From Primula veris (Eukaryota > Streptophyta > Magnoliopsida > Ericales > Primulaceae): a DNA stretch of 64,000 nucleotides. Under the pieces are notes generated by a model that did not search any database, was not told where the DNA came from, and worked only from the letters and a program-made list of their open reading frames with translations. The position numbers were made by a program, and so were the translations under genes. Positions 11,561 through 22,765 of the stretch are shown piece after piece (the stretch's first letter is position 1; each line of letters begins with the position of its first letter). The stretch lies in contig OY821744.1 in NCBI GenBank assembly GCA_963682055.1, forward strand, positions 22,606,967-22,670,966, read 5' to 3'.

Positions 11561-12477
11561 TATTATAATAAGCCAACTCAAGATTTTTTGAGGACTGCCA
11601 AATTTTACCACTTTTTTCCAAAAATACCCTTACATTTTTTTATTAATTACCACAATACCATATTCTCATAAAAAATAGATAAAAAGTAATAACTAATAAC
11701 ACTTTTTATCTCTATTTAAGCTCTCAAAATTCTTTTGAGTCTTCTCATCTTATACTCTTATCTTTTTTTTATTCTCCAAATATTTGTATCATAACTACAC
11801 TTATTTTCTAAATTTTATCGTATTACGCGTCTCACACGCAAAGCGTGGGGTACGATTACTAGTATATATATATGTTATACTTCCATTATATTGCCAAAGT
11901 TCAAATTCAAGATTTTATCAAAAAAAATATTATGTGTCAATTATTTTTTTTAAACATAGTGTATATCAATTCTTTTGAATAATTGTTGATTTGTTTTTAG
12001 TCGCGTGCAACTTCTCTATGAATTCAATTAATACTTACATGTCTCGAACGAATTTTAAAAACTCATAGAAAAAAATACTTCCAACCTATGTTTTTAAATC
12101 AATAGTAAAACCTAAAATATTTGTTATACTCAAATATAATATGAAAATATACAAAGAAATAATCATATATAACAAAAAAAAAAACAGAGATTTAAATTAT
12201 TTGCTATTTATTCGGTCAAATTTTTGGTTAATATATATATTTCAAGCAATAATATATAATTTATACAAATTGTCCCATGTTCACTTACTCATGACCATTA
12301 TGTAATTTTGATAGTGAAAAGTATTTGATTTGTAGTATTTGTTAATAAATTATGGCATGAAATAAGTTTAACTATATTAATTTTAATTTTCTCGTTCATA
12401 CATGTCAAAATGTAATTGGTAGGGTAGGAGGTAGATCCTTCTCACATGGTAGGATGCAAGTTTCATCTACAAGATAT
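10878..12477. mobile_element. 1.6-kb inverted-repeat transposon-like element
   Basis: The left end GATGAAACTTGCGTCC pairs with the right end, which on the minus strand reads GATGAAACTTGCATCC. Similarity continues inward for about 150-180 bp (GGATCTACCTCCTA, ACCAATTACATTTTGACA, ATAGTTAAACTTATTTCATG in both arms). Long imperfect terminal repeats suggest a Mutator-like or similar class II element. I could not define a clear target duplication. There is no transposase ORF, and a second inverted-repeat element sits inside. Confidence 0.6.
11200..11863. mobile_element. Fold-back element with a (TA)n centre, nested in the 1.6-kb element
   Basis: The termini ACTAGTAATTGTGCC and, inverted, ACTAGTAATCGTACC bracket 664 bp. 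The arms share GATAC, AAGTGTAGTTATG and ACTTATTATAATAG stretches in inverted order and meet at a TA dinucleotide run at about 11514-11560. The full sequence could fold into one long hairpin. A related end (CATTGCGTGGGCCGGTACAC on the minus strand) appears near 27580. Confidence 0.7.
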
Positions 12478-13011
12478 GCACAGTTGGGGGCTGCTGCCCC
12501 TCTTGAAAAAAAATGATGAAAAAAATAGAGTTTTACTATTTATGTTGATCAAAACTTTTAAATTCTAATATTTTAACCCCTAACACTCCGTAAAATAATT
12601 TCATATAAGACGTAAAAAAAATTTAATAAAAAATCAGCTCCGTCATTTTACAATACTCGTCACTGCTTGAATGACTTCTATGTTGGTATTTTTGTGGTCC
12701 AGCGTTGTGTTAGGAACATGGGTATTAAATTGCCAACTTATAACGACAAAATGGGAAAAACTATTATACTCCTACCTACTAGTTAGAAGATTTCCTAGTC
12801 TCGACCAAAACATTGTTTGTTGTGTCGTTTACAAGCCCAAAGGCATGTGAGATGTGTTAATTTGGTAGGGGATCACATGCTAGTAAGAAAAACAAGTGAA
12901 GTGATCACACTCCCTTTTGGGAAAAAAAATATCATGCTAGTTGTGTAAATTCGATTAGGAATTATAGTTCTAATTTAATAACATTCGGGGGGTTGTGTTA
13001 TATTGAAAGTC
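12478..13011. other. Intergenic, no gene seen
   Basis: AT-rich sequence with no convincing ORF. It ends where the 490-bp duplicated segment starts. Confidence 0.5.
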
Positions 13012-13503
13012 CCAGAGGTCTTATGCAACTTTATGCAAATTATTATAAACACAACACATAAGCACTGTAAAATATACATTTGTTAGTTAAAGAATTTAGG
13101 AGGCGAGAGTTCGGATTCTTCCCTCAAGTGTCCTCCTCTGGCATATGATTTTTGTGGATGTAAACTTGCACTGATAAATCGACAATCATCAGTCAATATT
13201 AAGTGATAATTAATCAAACCACACCATCAAGCTAAAGTGGTGTTTGGCTTTAGCCATCCAATGTCTAAACAATTCATACAAGTGTTTAAAAGATAAGATT
13301 TTTTTAAATCAAAAGCTTTGGAGTTATGAATGCCACGAAAAGATTGTTGAATTCGGAATATAGAGGGTCCATTTCTAGGAGCATTAAGCTTTAAGAAAAA
13401 TACACATTCATTCCTCCTTATGATGGGAATGAGGGCGACTTGTCTTTAAACTCCATGTATGATCGATATATCATCGATTGTGAGATAATTCAAACTCTAA
13501 TAA
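13012..13503. repeat. Duplicated 490-bp segment, copy 1
   Basis: It starts CCAGAGGTCTTATGCAAC and matches 33031-33522 almost continuously, with scattered substitutions and a small indel, to ATTCAAACTCTAATA. The second copy starts exactly at the end of the hAT 3' terminus. This copy therefore looks like the corresponding empty site and part of the AHL tandem duplication unit. Confidence 0.8.
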
Positions 13504-13874
13504 AACCCTAGCCGTCACTATAATAAAACCCTAGCCGCCGCTATACACTTAACCTAGATTACAATTTTTTTTTCTCTCCTTCCGAGTACAATTGTTCCAT
13601 CTCTTTTCAGTGTTTATGCAAACTGTTACCTACGTATTTTTGTCTGTTTATTGTCACTTCGACTGTTTTCGACACGTATTTGTTGTCGCTGCTCCCTTTT
13701 TTAGCTCAAACCAGGTTATATTGTTTCAGATCTGTGTTCAATTGATATTTGGTACTTGGTTTTATTTATTTTGTCTTCGGTAAAATCTGTTTGTTGGCTG
13801 TTTGGTTTGCGATTCGTCTTTTTTCTAGGTTTGTTAAGTGTTTTCGCTGAGTTTTGATCATTGGTTATAATAAT
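13504..13874 (+). other. Probable LTR or leader remnant of the copia element
   Basis: T-rich DNA with two copies of AAAACCCTAGCCG at 13504-13540 leads into the gag-like ATG at 13875. No paired LTR or primer-binding site could be recognised, so the boundary is uncertain. Confidence 0.35.
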
Positions 13875-16766
13875 ATGGAAAAGTCTCATATGTCTATGCA
13901 ACTCACTACTGTTAAATTAAATGGTCATAACTATCAACAATGGACTAGAGTTATTAAAATGTCTTTAACTGGTCAAGGGAAAGAAAATCATCAAGCTGAA
14001 AATAGTTCAAAAGAGGATAAAAACTAGAGTAAGGATGATGCTTGGAATTGTTAGTTTGATGGTATTGGTATTGCTTATCCTAGTTCTTGTGTCAAACTAT
14101 CCTCGGTGTTATATATACCATCTTTTCCATTTAATGTCTGTTAGCAAATAAACTAAAGATTTAAACTGTTCAGTGACATTTTCTCATCATTCTGTCATCA
14201 TTCAGGATTTGAAGACAAAGAGGACGATTGGCGTAGGGGGTGAAGAGGGAGGTTTTTATCGATTTAGCGAGCATTCACTTCCTTCAGTTGCTTGTCACAT
14301 TGCAGCCTCTTCATTAGAGATTCGTTTTCGTTTGGGACATCCATCACTCGATAAGTTGAAACAGTCAGTTCATAGTTTGAGTCATGTCAAATCTTTAAAT
14401 TGTGAGTCATGTCTGTTAGGGAAGTATCATCGCGTTTCTTTTCCACCCCGGATAAATAAAAGGGTAGATGCTCCAATCATGATAGTACACTCTGATGTTT
14501 GGGGTCTGAGTCGTGTCATTTCAAATTTGGGATTTCGTTACTTCGTTACATTTGTTGATGATTTCTCTAGAACCACTTGGCTTTATTTAATGAAAAATCG
14601 TTCTGAGTTGTTTTCTATTTTTTGTTCGTTTTGTGTTGTAATAAAAACTCAATTTAATTTATCCATTCGCATACTTCGTAGTGACAATGCAAAAGAGGAT
14701 TTTACCCAACTCTTTGTAGAGTTTATGACCAATTCTAGTATTATTCACCAATCTTCATGCTCTTATACAGCTCAACAAAATGGAGCTGTCGAAAGAAAAA
14801 ATCAACACATAATTAAAACAGCTTGGTGTCTAATGTTTCAAATGAATGTCCCTAAACAATTTTGGAGTGACGTTGTCCTCACCTCGTGCTCTTTAATTAA
14901 CCATATGACATCTTCTGTCCTTAAAGGTCAAACCCCGCAATCTATATTATTTCCTCACATTTCACGGTTTCCTCTACCTCCTCGCATTTTTGGATGTACA
15001 TGTTTTGTTCATCAACTTTCACCTGAAATTGACAAATTAGACCCTCGTGCTATTAAATGTGTATTTCTTGGTTATTCACGAACTCAAAAAGGCTATCGGT
15101 GTTACAGTCCCACTTTACATAAGTTCTTTACTTCATCTGATGTCACTTTTTTCGAGTCAGCCCCATATTTCAGTGAGTTACACTTCCACCACTCTTAATG
15201 ATTTTCTTCCGCTTCCAATAATACCGCCAATGCCATTATCTCAATTTATCTCTGAAAATATTCCCGAATCATCACTTTCCCATTCTCCAGTCCCTTCGAG
15301 TCGTGTATGGCCCACAGATGTAAAAGTGTATACCCGGCGTCCAAATTATTCGATAAGTGAACCTCCATCTAATTATGCAAGCCCTTTGCCCTCGTCCTCG
15401 ACATCTCCAGATCCTTCCACAAGCGATACTCTTTCAATTTATATTCGTAAAGATAAACGTGCATGTACCTCACATCCGATTTCTAATTTTGTCACTTATG
15501 ATCATTTATCGACTGTTCATGCTTATTTCATCACATCCTTATCATCTATTTCTATTCCTAAGTGTGTTTTTGAAGCATTGTCACATCCTGGATGGCGAGC
15601 AGCAATGGAAGACAAAATGTCTGTTATTCATGAAAATAGTACTTGTATGCTTGTTCCTCTTTCTGAAGGAAAAACGACTGTCGGATGTCAATGGGTATAT
15701 ACGGTAAAAGTCCATTCTGACGGTACAATTTATTGCTTAAAAGCTCGACTAGTAGCTAAAGGATATACTTAGATTTATGGCTTGGATTACATGGAGACTT
15801 TTTTCCCATTTGCTAAACTAAATCGGTTCATCTTGTTATCTCGTTAGCTGCATCTTGCTCATGGCCATTGCATCAACTGGATATTAAAAATGCATTCATT
15901 TATGGTGATTTGCAAGAAGAGATATATATGGAGCAACCACCTGGGTTTGTTGCTCATGGGGAGTATGGCTTGCTTTGTCGTTTAAAGAAGGCATTATATG
16001 GTTTGAAACAGTCTCCGCGTGCATGGTTTGGGAGGTTTAGTGAGGCCGTTATGTAATTCAGTTTGAAGCGATGTGGAGTTGATCACTCTGTCTTCTATGT
16101 CCCCTCTCCGGCCAGTAGAATTGTGTTATTGGTATATGTAGACGATATTGTTCTTAAACCATCAATTTCACACAAAAGATCTTGGTGCATTGAAGTATTT
16201 TCTTGGTATCGAAGTTGCAAGATCTTGCTCGGGGATATCACTTTCACAACGAAAGTATGTATTGGATCTATTATCCGATATAGGATAATTGGGAGCTAAA
16301 CCACTTGACTCTCCTATGGATCCTAACATTAAGCTTATGTCAGACCAAGGTGACTTGTTAAATAATCCAGAAAATTATCGAAGGCTGGTTGGTAAACTAA
16401 ACTATTTAAACGGTAACAAGACCCGATATTTCTTATGCTACTAGTGTTGCCGGTCAATTTATGTCATCTCCCAGGACAAATCATTGGGATGCCATCATTC
16501 GTATATTAAGATATCTTAGGGGGCACCGGGAAAAGGATTGTTATACCTGAATCACGGCAATACCCATGCTAGGGCATTTACAGATGCTGATTGGGCTGGG
16601 TGTCCTTTTGATCGAAGGTCGACTACAAGATATTGTGTATTGGGCTGGGTGTTCTTTTGATCGAACGTCGACTACAAGATATTGTGTATTTGTTGGTGGA
16701 AATCTTCTACCGAGTGAAATTATATTGGCGGTGATAAATAGTGTTAACCAACCTCTTTTAAGTTAA
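13875..16766 (+). pseudogene. Ty1/copia gag-pol remnant
   Basis: A broken polyprotein of a Ty1-type retrotransposon. From 13875 a gag N-terminus (LTTVKLNGHNYQQW) is visible, then an internal deletion runs into the end of protease (SVLYVPSFPFN). At 14173-15198 there is GAG-pre-integrase (FRLGHPSL, CESCLLGK) and integrase (IVHSDVWG, FVDDFSRTTW, ERKNQHI). Reverse transcriptase follows in several frames: CQWVYTVK near 15690, LDIKNAFIYGDL at 15874, YGLKQSPRAW near 16000 and YVDDIV at 16135-16152. A fragment of RNase H (DADWAGCPFDRRST) starts near 16580. In-frame stops (TAG after EDKN near 14022, TAG at 15769) and frameshifts make it non-functional. The order gag-PR-IN-RT-RH fixes the superfamily; the lineage is not resolved. 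Confidence 0.9.
16591..16688 (+). repeat. 49-bp tandem duplication inside the copia RNase H
   Basis: TTGGGCTGGGTGTCCTTTTG begins one unit at 16591 and a near copy at 16640. It is a local slippage-type duplication within the dead element. Confidence 0.8.
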
Positions 16767-17276
16767 AAAGGCCTAGCTGAATGAATGCATTATGAAATCA
16801 TATTCGTATGTCTTATTTCAGCTAAACTTCTTAATCGGCTCTATATGCTGTTTTCGTTATAAAAAGAAACAATTTGAACAGGGAATTCTATGTTCGTGGA
16901 TTTTTAAAGCGGATGAGATGATAATGATACTTTACATGGTGAAGTTCTGCTGAACTATGCTTCTTGATAGCTTAATATTTAAAAGATAGAAATTAGGTCT
17001 TCAACTGAGGGCTCATTTTACGAGCAAAAGCTCTTGATATCCATGTAAGTGGTTCTTTGTTTTCCGCTAGCAAGAGTCTTATTTCAGCTTGACATTATCC
17101 CTACTGAGCTATCTTTTGCTACTTTTTTATGAGAATTTGGAATTCGAGTTTGAAATTGAGAATCCTTTTTTTGTTGTTGAAAGTTTATTTGGAATAAGGT
17201 GATGGTGATTCTTCGTACGGTGAAACCATATTTATATAATAGTGCATGTAAGAGGACTCTGTATCATGGTAGCTTA
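16767..17276. other. Left flank of the Ty3 LTR
   Basis: No gene or element is recognised. The last five bases (GCTTA, 17272-17276) are one arm of the target-site duplication of the adjacent LTR. The original continuation of this DNA is the sequence GGTCATTATGATG found at 19165 and again at 27107. Confidence 0.55.
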
Positions 17277-19159
17277 TATCACGCCCCAAATTCCATAAAC
17301 ACGGATATCGAGGCATGACCTTTTTAAATAAAAGGAAAACGAAACCTGTTGGTACAAAATTAAAATTTTTAAAGAAAAAGACTTGCGAGCTAAATGAACG
17401 ATTAGACAATTTAATAAAAGTGTTTGCCAAACGTGGCTACAAGACAGGATTTATAAAAGCTAAAAATAATGAACGAATGAATTTGCCCGTAGGCTACAAC
17501 CTCAAAAACAATTTAAGTAAAAAGAAAGCAAAAGCCCCAACCCATGTGATGCCTTGCTAAAGCTCTTAACCATACGCTTCAACCTAAGTTGTACCTGAAA
17601 TACAAAATTGTAACGGTGAGTCCCACACACATAACTAGACGGGACGGCACCACAAACACCGTCATTCCATCCCATAAATGCAAGAGCTCACAAATTCTAC
17701 AACTACGGTAATCGATGTATAAGAAGAAATATAATGACATTCTACAACGGAATAAATTAAATAAATTAAATAACATCAACACACATCTATAGCATACATG
17801 GACCTCTCACGCCACCTACCCCAGTCCGTAAGGTAGGTCATTCCCTATCCCTTCGGCCATCTTCTATCCCCAGAATTAGGGAGAGACAGAGACCATTGCA
17901 ACATAAAAGTAGATTTATAGTGCGCACTTGTACCTCTCACGCCACTCGTCCCAGTCCGTAAGACGAGTCATTCCCTATCCCTTCGGCCGTCTTATGCCCC
18001 CGGAATTAGGGAGAGACATAGACCATTGCTAACAATAAAATAAATATAGTGCACACTGGGACCTCTCACGCCACCTACCCCAGTCCGTAAGGTAGGTCAT
18101 TCCCTATCCCCTCGGCCGTCTTCCGTCCTCGGAATTAGGGAGAGACAGAGACCATTGCCACTACAGCTAAATCACAAGGCCTCGGCCAATAATAATAAAT
18201 CATCCAATTAACAAATCTCATACGTATAAATATTAAGGCCTCGCCAATAATATTATACTATTCAAATAACACCATCTCATACGTCACTTAACGTAATACA
18301 ACATAACACATAACCACATGTGCTAAATTCACAACTAGCCAAACGCTATAACAACATAAAATCACTTTCAGACATTTTAACAAACACCTTCTATGCATAA
18401 ACTATAATTCACCATTATTCAACATAAATTTATCCAATTTCATCAATAATTATATAATCACAATAATCAACGCATAAAACATGCAAACCCATCCATAATC
18501 TCATTAATCCGAAATTAATATAATTAACTCATCAAATTCTCCCATTCAAATAAGTGAATAAATCATACAACAATTAAACCCAATTAACAATTTATAAACC
18601 TAATTAAGATAAAAAGGCATAAACCCCCAATTTCTAATAAACGCAAAACCAAAACCTAACATACACCCTCGTCTAGTCGCAATGGATAACCCCCGTTACC
18701 TTAGCGCGTAGAGGAGATGCTTCCGGTATGAACCCGCTAACGGTGGTTTCCTCTTCTTCTTCTTCTTCTTTCTTTTTCTCTCTTTTCTCTCTTTTCTCTC
18801 TTCTTACTTGTTTTTAGTGATTTTGACTTTTGAAAAGTGGCTGGAAAGGGTTTAGAAAAAACTGTTTTGAGATAGTTTGTGGTAACGAACTATTTGGTCC
18901 CCAAAGTTATAAAAGCTAACTCTTAATCCAAAAATATTGTTTTGCTACTCAAAAATAACAAATCTTTAGAAACAAATCTATTGGGTCCTTTTTATTAGTA
19001 AAATTAGTAACAGGTTTTTAAAATAAAGTTTTTCGGAAGAGTTTCGGTTTTTGGCTAAAAATTAGTCGAGTGACCGGTTTTTGGTAAAATTTTGTATAAA
19101 ACGTTTTTGGATAAATTAAATCATAAATAACACCATTTATAAAAATACGGGATGTTACA
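17277..19159 (-). mobile_element. Ty3 LTR copy 1, solo-type, TSD GCTTA
   Basis: A 1883-bp LTR from TATCACGCCCC (first G of the usual TG mutated) to GGATGTTACA. It is flanked by GCTTA at 17272-17276 and 19160-19164, so it looks like a complete solo LTR. It is very similar to 25312-27101 but keeps a roughly 95-bp pyrimidine-rich segment near 18750-18850 that the other copy has lost. It contains three tandem repeats of about 130 bp with hairpins. Small ORFs inside it are not genes. Strand is given as that of the associated gag-pol. Confidence 0.85.
17800..18170. repeat. Three ~130-bp tandem repeats with hairpins in the LTR
   Basis: Each unit starts ACCTCTCACGCC and holds a 7-bp stem with the constant loop CCAGTCCGTAA, at 17814-17838, 17944-17968 and 18073-18097. 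A second inverted pair TCCCTA/TAGGGA lies just after it. Units 1 and 3 have stem ACCTACC/GGTAGGT. Unit 2 has ACTCGTC/GACGAGT, that is, both sides changed together. Confidence 0.85.
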
Positions 19160-19544
19160 GCTTAGGTCATTATGATGTCCTTAATATCTGTAGAAAATCG
19201 GTGCTTTGTTTACTCATATCTTTTGAGTTTCAAGGGCAGGGAGTATATCTACTTTAATCAACACAAATGAACTCTTTATGACGCCCCCGTGCATGAGCTA
19301 GATAAGTTTTGGGGCTGGATTGATGTGAGTTTTACCCTGGATAGGTGGCTGCTTCGATTCCACTTCTTTCCTACTTGGAAATGTCTGAACGTGGATTCGA
19401 TGAGACACACGTTTTCGTTCTTGTTTCAAATAGTAGCCAACAGAAATGAAGCATGACCACCTGTGAAAAAAACAGTTTGCTGTTTCTGTTTGTTGATGTT
19501 CAAACGTTTGCTTTGTATGGTAGAAAGAAATACTTTATTTGGTA
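19160..19544. repeat. 385-bp flank duplication, copy 1
   Basis: From the target duplication GCTTA to TTATTTGGTA this matches 27102-27486 with very few differences (G/A at the TTTGCTTTG site is one). It is the genomic DNA that lay right of the insertion, now present after both LTRs. Confidence 0.85.
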
Positions 19545-19548
19545 GAAA

Positions 19549-20530
19549 GAAATACTTGAAGTCATTCACACATGCGCGTAACATGAGTCCAAATCTTCTA
19601 CCCCATTTCTCTACCCCCTTCCGTGCCTCCTTGCTTATTTTATCCAAAAAAAAATTCTAAAAAACTTGAAAAAAATTGTACAATTACTATAATACATGTA
19701 TCAATACATTCCAATAATTATTTTTAAAAGAAAATCCACACAAAATTTATTTTGGAATAAATGTATAAATTAGTGTAAATTAAACATTGAATATTAAAAA
19801 ATTTGTCTAAAACAATATTATGTTCAAATGTTTTAAAATTTGAATACAATATAATATAAAAGTTTATAAAGTTACGGTATAAGTTGTGAAAATTTAAAAT
19901 TTGAGTGAAAATAAGCAACGGGGCACGGAAGGAGGTAGAGAATAGGGGGTAGAAGATTTGGACTCGCGTAACATATCCTCTAGCACTTGGATAGTCCGCT
20001 CCGATTGTCCATCCGTTTGGTGATGAAACGCCGTACTCATTGTCAACTTGGTCCCTAAGGCATTTTGCAATGCGCCCCAGAACCTCGACACAAACCTCGC
20101 GTCTCGATCCGATACTATCGAAATCGGTACCCCATGAAGTCTAACAATTTCCTTGATATACTTTCGTCCCAAGATTTCTACCGAATTCGTCATCTTAATT
20201 GCAATAAAGTTTTCGGATTTGGTCAATCGATCGACCACAACCCACACAGCGTCATTCCCACTTACCGATTTAGGTAGGTTGGTCACAAAATCCATTGCTA
20301 TCCTTTCCCACTTCCATTCCGCTACCAGTAAGGGTTGGAGCATACCCGCCGGCCTTTGGTGTTCCGCTTTCACTTGCTGGCAAGTTAGACACCTGCTAAC
20401 ATATGAAGCTACATCTCGTTTCATTCCGGGCCACGTACATTTTCGTCCCGCCGGGATGAACGGCTAATCGGGAGTGGTGAAACTCCTTTAATACCTCGTT
20501 CCTCATGTTTTCTGTCACATAAGTCCTTCA
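19549..20530 (-). pseudogene. Ty3 integrase fragment, truncated
   Basis: Minus-strand integrase of the Ty3 element. The zinc-binding region is visible as a remnant ([16 protein letters not shown]). The catalytic core follows, with AMDFVTNLP (first Asp), [10 protein letters not shown] (second Asp) and [10 protein letters not shown] (Glu). The His part of the zinc module is damaged: TKMYV joins abruptly to ARNETRC, suggesting a small deletion near 20440. After MLRACVNDF the sequence stops matching integrase and runs into an 18-base filler and the duplicated flank. The C-terminus, any chromodomain and the original polypurine tract are therefore lost. The MITE at 19585-19965 interrupts it further. 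Confidence 0.85.
19585..19965. mobile_element. MITE with 9-bp target duplication (Mutator-type) inside Ty3 integrase
   Basis: The 381-bp element has approximately 57-bp terminal inverted repeats beginning GAGTCCAAATCTTCTACCCC on both ends. Perfect 9-bp direct repeats GCGTAACAT flank it at 19576-19584 and 19966-19974. A 9-bp duplication is characteristic of Mutator-like elements. The centre is AT-rich and non-coding. It splits the integrase codons after VLEDML; removing it restores the reading MLRACVNDF. Confidence 0.9.
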
Positions 20531-22636
20531 CTTAAAACGTAGTCCTCCATCGGTTCCTTTCGTCCAACCCTCTAATCCTTCGCTCGAACTTATCTGTTTC
20601 TCCAAGTTCTCCACTTTCTCGTCCCCATCTTGAGCGTCCAGAACCCTACTCACAAGTTCCGGTTGTACCACTATTGTGTACAAGGTCCCCACATTAACAT
20701 GTCCCAACTCCAAGTCGAACTCGTTCACTTTCCCATCATCCTCCATTCGTCGATCGCCACATGCGCCAAGGTCGCATGAGACTTTCGACTCAAAGCATCC
20801 GCCACTACATTGGCCTTTCCCGGATGATAGTGCAAGTCGTAGTCGTACTGTTCCAAATATTCCATCCATCGTCGTTGTCGCATATTTAGATCACGTTGGG
20901 TAAAGATATGCCCTAAGCTCTTGTGATCCGAGAACACTTCTAACTTTTCCCCGAACAAATAATGCCTCCATATCTTCAACGCATGAACTATTGCCGCTAG
21001 CTCTAGGTCATGAGTCGGATAGTTCTTTTCGTGAATCTTTAGTTGTCGCAAAGCATATGCGATAACCTTTCCGTCTTGCATCAAGACGCAACCCAATCCT
21101 TCCTTCGAAGCATCGCAATACACTTGATAACACTTCCCTTGCTCGGGAATAACTAGTATGGGGGAACTAGTCAACCGCTTCTTGAGCTCTAAGAAAGCTT
21201 TCTCGCAAGCCTCACTCCACACGAACTTCACCCCCTTCTTAGTAAGGTAAGTCATTGGAGTCGCTAACTTCGAGAAATCCTTGACGAACCGTTGATAGTA
21301 TCCAGCTAAACCCAAGAAACTTCGAATCTCGAACACATTTTTCGGTTGTGTCCAATTCGAAACCGCCTCAATTTTCGTCGCGTCCACCTTTACCCCTTCT
21401 TCCGAGATCACATGCCCAAGAAATTTCAGCTCATTTAGCCAAAACTCACATTTGCTAAATTTTCCGTAAAGTTGGTGCTCTCTCAACGTGAGCAATGCTA
21501 GACGGAGATGCTCCTCGTGTTCCTCTCTTGAACTCGAGTAAATCAAGATATCGTCGACGAAGACCACCACAAACTTGTCGAGATACTCCTTAAAGATTCG
21601 GTTCATTAACTCCATAAATGTCGCGGGCGCATTAGTTAACCCGAATGGCATGACCACAAACTCATAGTGACCATACCGGGTTCTAAAGGCCGTTTTCGAA
21701 ATATCCTCATCCTTCACCCTCAATTGGTGATAGCCTGATCGCAAGTCGATTTTTGAGAAGAACGTCGCTCCTTTCAGTTGGTCAAATAGATCATCAATTC
21801 GAGGTAGTGGGTACTTATTCTTAATAGTCACCCTATTTAGCTTTCGATAGTCGATGCACATCCTCATCAATCCATCCTTCTTTTGCACAAATAAGGCCGG
21901 TGCCGCCCACGGTGACGTACTCCGCCTAATAAACCCCTTCTCTAGCAGTTCTTCTAACTGCTTACTTAGCTCTTTCAACTCTGCTGGTGCCAAACGGTAC
22001 GGAGAAATGGCTATGGGTGTCGTTCCCAGTACCAAGTCGATAGAAAAATCTAACCCTCTCTTCGGTGGCAACCCCAGTAGATCCTTCGGAAACACATCTC
22101 TAAAATTGTCCACTACGCGTGGCCACACTTCCACTTCCTCATCGTTATCCACTATCGAGAGACTAGCCAAAAGACAAGACAGGTTGCCCACAACCCGCTT
22201 GGAATGATAAGGAACATAAGAAAGGGTAGCGTCCCTTTCCCACTGAAAGAACACCTCATCTCCGGATGAAGTTGTAAGGAAAACCTTTCGTCGAACACAA
22301 TCGATGAAAGAGTTGAAATGAACCAACCAGTCCATTCCAAGAATCACGTCGAACCCCGACATCTCTATAACAATTAAATCAAATATAAACACGTGGTCCG
22401 CGACCACCATCTCAGGACCGACACACTCGGTCCAACACAACTCGACCCTCAACAGGAGTCTCTACAACAATCGGGTTCTCTAGAACCCCAATTTCTAATG
22501 ACAAAGACTCAACTAGATGTCTAGCTATAAAAGAACGTGAAGCCCCCGTATCAAAAAGAACATGTGCCCAAGATGAGCACATAAGAACCATACCTTGTAC
22601 ATTTGCCGGATCTCCTTGGTGTGGCAATTGTGGCAA
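20531..22636 (-). pseudogene. Ty3 protease, reverse transcriptase and RNase H
   Basis: Minus strand. The protease motif FDTGASRSFIA lies near 22535. A frameshift near 22420 moves into the long open frame ending at 20725. Reverse transcriptase spans about 21430-22040, with [48 protein letters not shown] and the catalytic FVDDILIYS. RNase H follows with [33 protein letters not shown] and FSDHKSL, then ADALSRK. A second frameshift near 20740 separates RNase H from the linker to integrase (NEFDLELGHVNVGTLY). The order RT-RH-IN identifies Ty3. Domain style and the iMet-type primer site suggest a chromovirus such as Tekay/Del, but the chromodomain is missing, so the lineage is an inference. Confidence 0.9.
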
Positions 22637-22765
22637 GGCATAAAGACGAGCTTGAATTGGTGGGTTCCCTTGCGGTCCTCGATTTCCCCCATGATTTCCT
22701 CGGTTTCTCGGGCCCTGATAGCCTCCTTGATAGTTCCCACGGTTTCCCCCTCCTTGGTGGTTACC

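Noticed and set aside
12480..12665. Small hAT-like MITE between CAGTTGGGGGCTG and GTCACTG
   Set aside because: The ends match only over about five bases and no target duplication is visible.
17315..17560. Lys-rich 81-codon ORF and the minus ORF at 17579-17782 (repeated at 25613)
   Set aside because: They fall inside LTRs and are broken in the other LTR copy, so no selection is visible.
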